Assembly (NCBI GenBank): GCA_934635045.1 | Contig: CAKTZA010000033.1 | Span: 1-39,408, forward strand | Origin: an uncultured Kiritimatiellota bacterium | GTDB lineage: Bacteria; Verrucomicrobiota; Kiritimatiellia; RFP12; UBA1067 | Reading direction: 5' to 3' | DNA: 39,408 nt | Shown: piece after piece, positions 39,332 through 39,408 of the stretch | How the letters are laid out: each line of letters begins with the position of its first letter | Numbering within the stretch: the stretch's first letter is position 1 | Made by a program: the position numbers and the translations under genes | The notes under the pieces: generated by a model | The model's database searches: none | The model's input: the letters and a program-made list of their open reading frames with translations, nothing else | What the model was told of the DNA's origin: nothing

Positions 39332-39408
39332 ATGAGAACGAACATGAATGAGAACAAACCGTTGTTGGCTCACCTTTCCGTTAGGGGGGGGGGGGGGGGG
39401 GGGCAAAA
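39332..39408 (+). CDS. Start of a truncated gene containing a 20-G run
   Basis: An ATG at 39332 opens MRTNMNENKPLLAHLSVR and continues into a run of 20 G (39384-39403) at the contig end, so the product cannot be identified. A promoter lies upstream, supporting a real gene start. CGAGG lies in the leader. The G-run may be a sequencing or assembly artefact, or a slippage tract. What follows is unknown. Confidence 0.5.
   Translation, partial: MRTNMNENKPLLAHLSVRGGGGGGQ

Overview
The window looks like one end of a contig from a high-GC, Gram-negative anaerobe of the Verrucomicrobia-Lentisphaerae-Kiritimatiellae group, probably a gut or other polysaccharide-degrading lineage. This placement is inferred. 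It rests on the autotransporter-type passenger repeats, large multidomain secreted glycan enzymes, many one-gene regulators with periplasmic-binding-like sensors, several AAA ATPases with a nuclease-like C-terminus, and a uniform promoter (often TTGACG, an 18-bp spacer, then TGGTATAAT and a GCGC-rich start). The last 25 bases hold a 20-G run inside an open frame, which suggests an assembly end. No rRNA, tRNA or CRISPR array was seen.

Region 1 (1-8.6 kb) is housekeeping-like with very GC-rich codons: an rfbD-type dTDP-4-dehydrorhamnose reductase, a compact alanyl-tRNA synthetase, a CsoR-type metal sensor with a P1B-type ATPase that lacks almost all of its nucleotide-binding domain, a short glutamate 5-kinase, and a DRTGG / CBS-HATPase / DRTGG / PHP signalling operon.

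Region 2 (8.6-15.7 kb) is a catabolic operon: FAD-linked oxidase, Fe-S (CCG-domain) protein, class II sugar-bisphosphate aldolase, NagA-type deacetylase and an MFS transporter. It converges on a XylR-like (LacI sensor plus AraC HTH) regulator gene. Together these suggest uptake and breakdown of an N-acetylated sugar or sugar acid by an unassigned route.

Region 3 (15.7-21.1 kb) is an accessory island of lower GC: three AAA ATPases with DUF4143-like PD-(D/E)XK C-termini, each with its own repeat array next to its promoter, then a vapBC toxin-antitoxin pair. A fourth relative with a different C-terminal family lies at 31.9 kb, again with its own repeats. Several starts here are leaderless (-10 box, six bases, start codon).

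Region 4 (21.3-31.8 kb) is a secreted glycan-degradation operon: a Tat-exported clan GH-D (alpha-galactosidase-like) enzyme, an autotransporter-repeat surface protein with a discoidin-like domain, a CE7-GH26-SGNH triple fusion, and a GH16-propeller fusion. The set fits acetylated galactomannan or mixed hemicellulose. No SusC/SusD pair is present.

Region 5 (31.9-39.4 kb) holds the fourth AAA ATPase, a GntR-LacI regulator overlapping an outer-membrane-type protein gene, a large FAD-dependent oxidoreductase with binding and propeller domains, a leaderless secreted SGNH esterase, and the start of a truncated gene.
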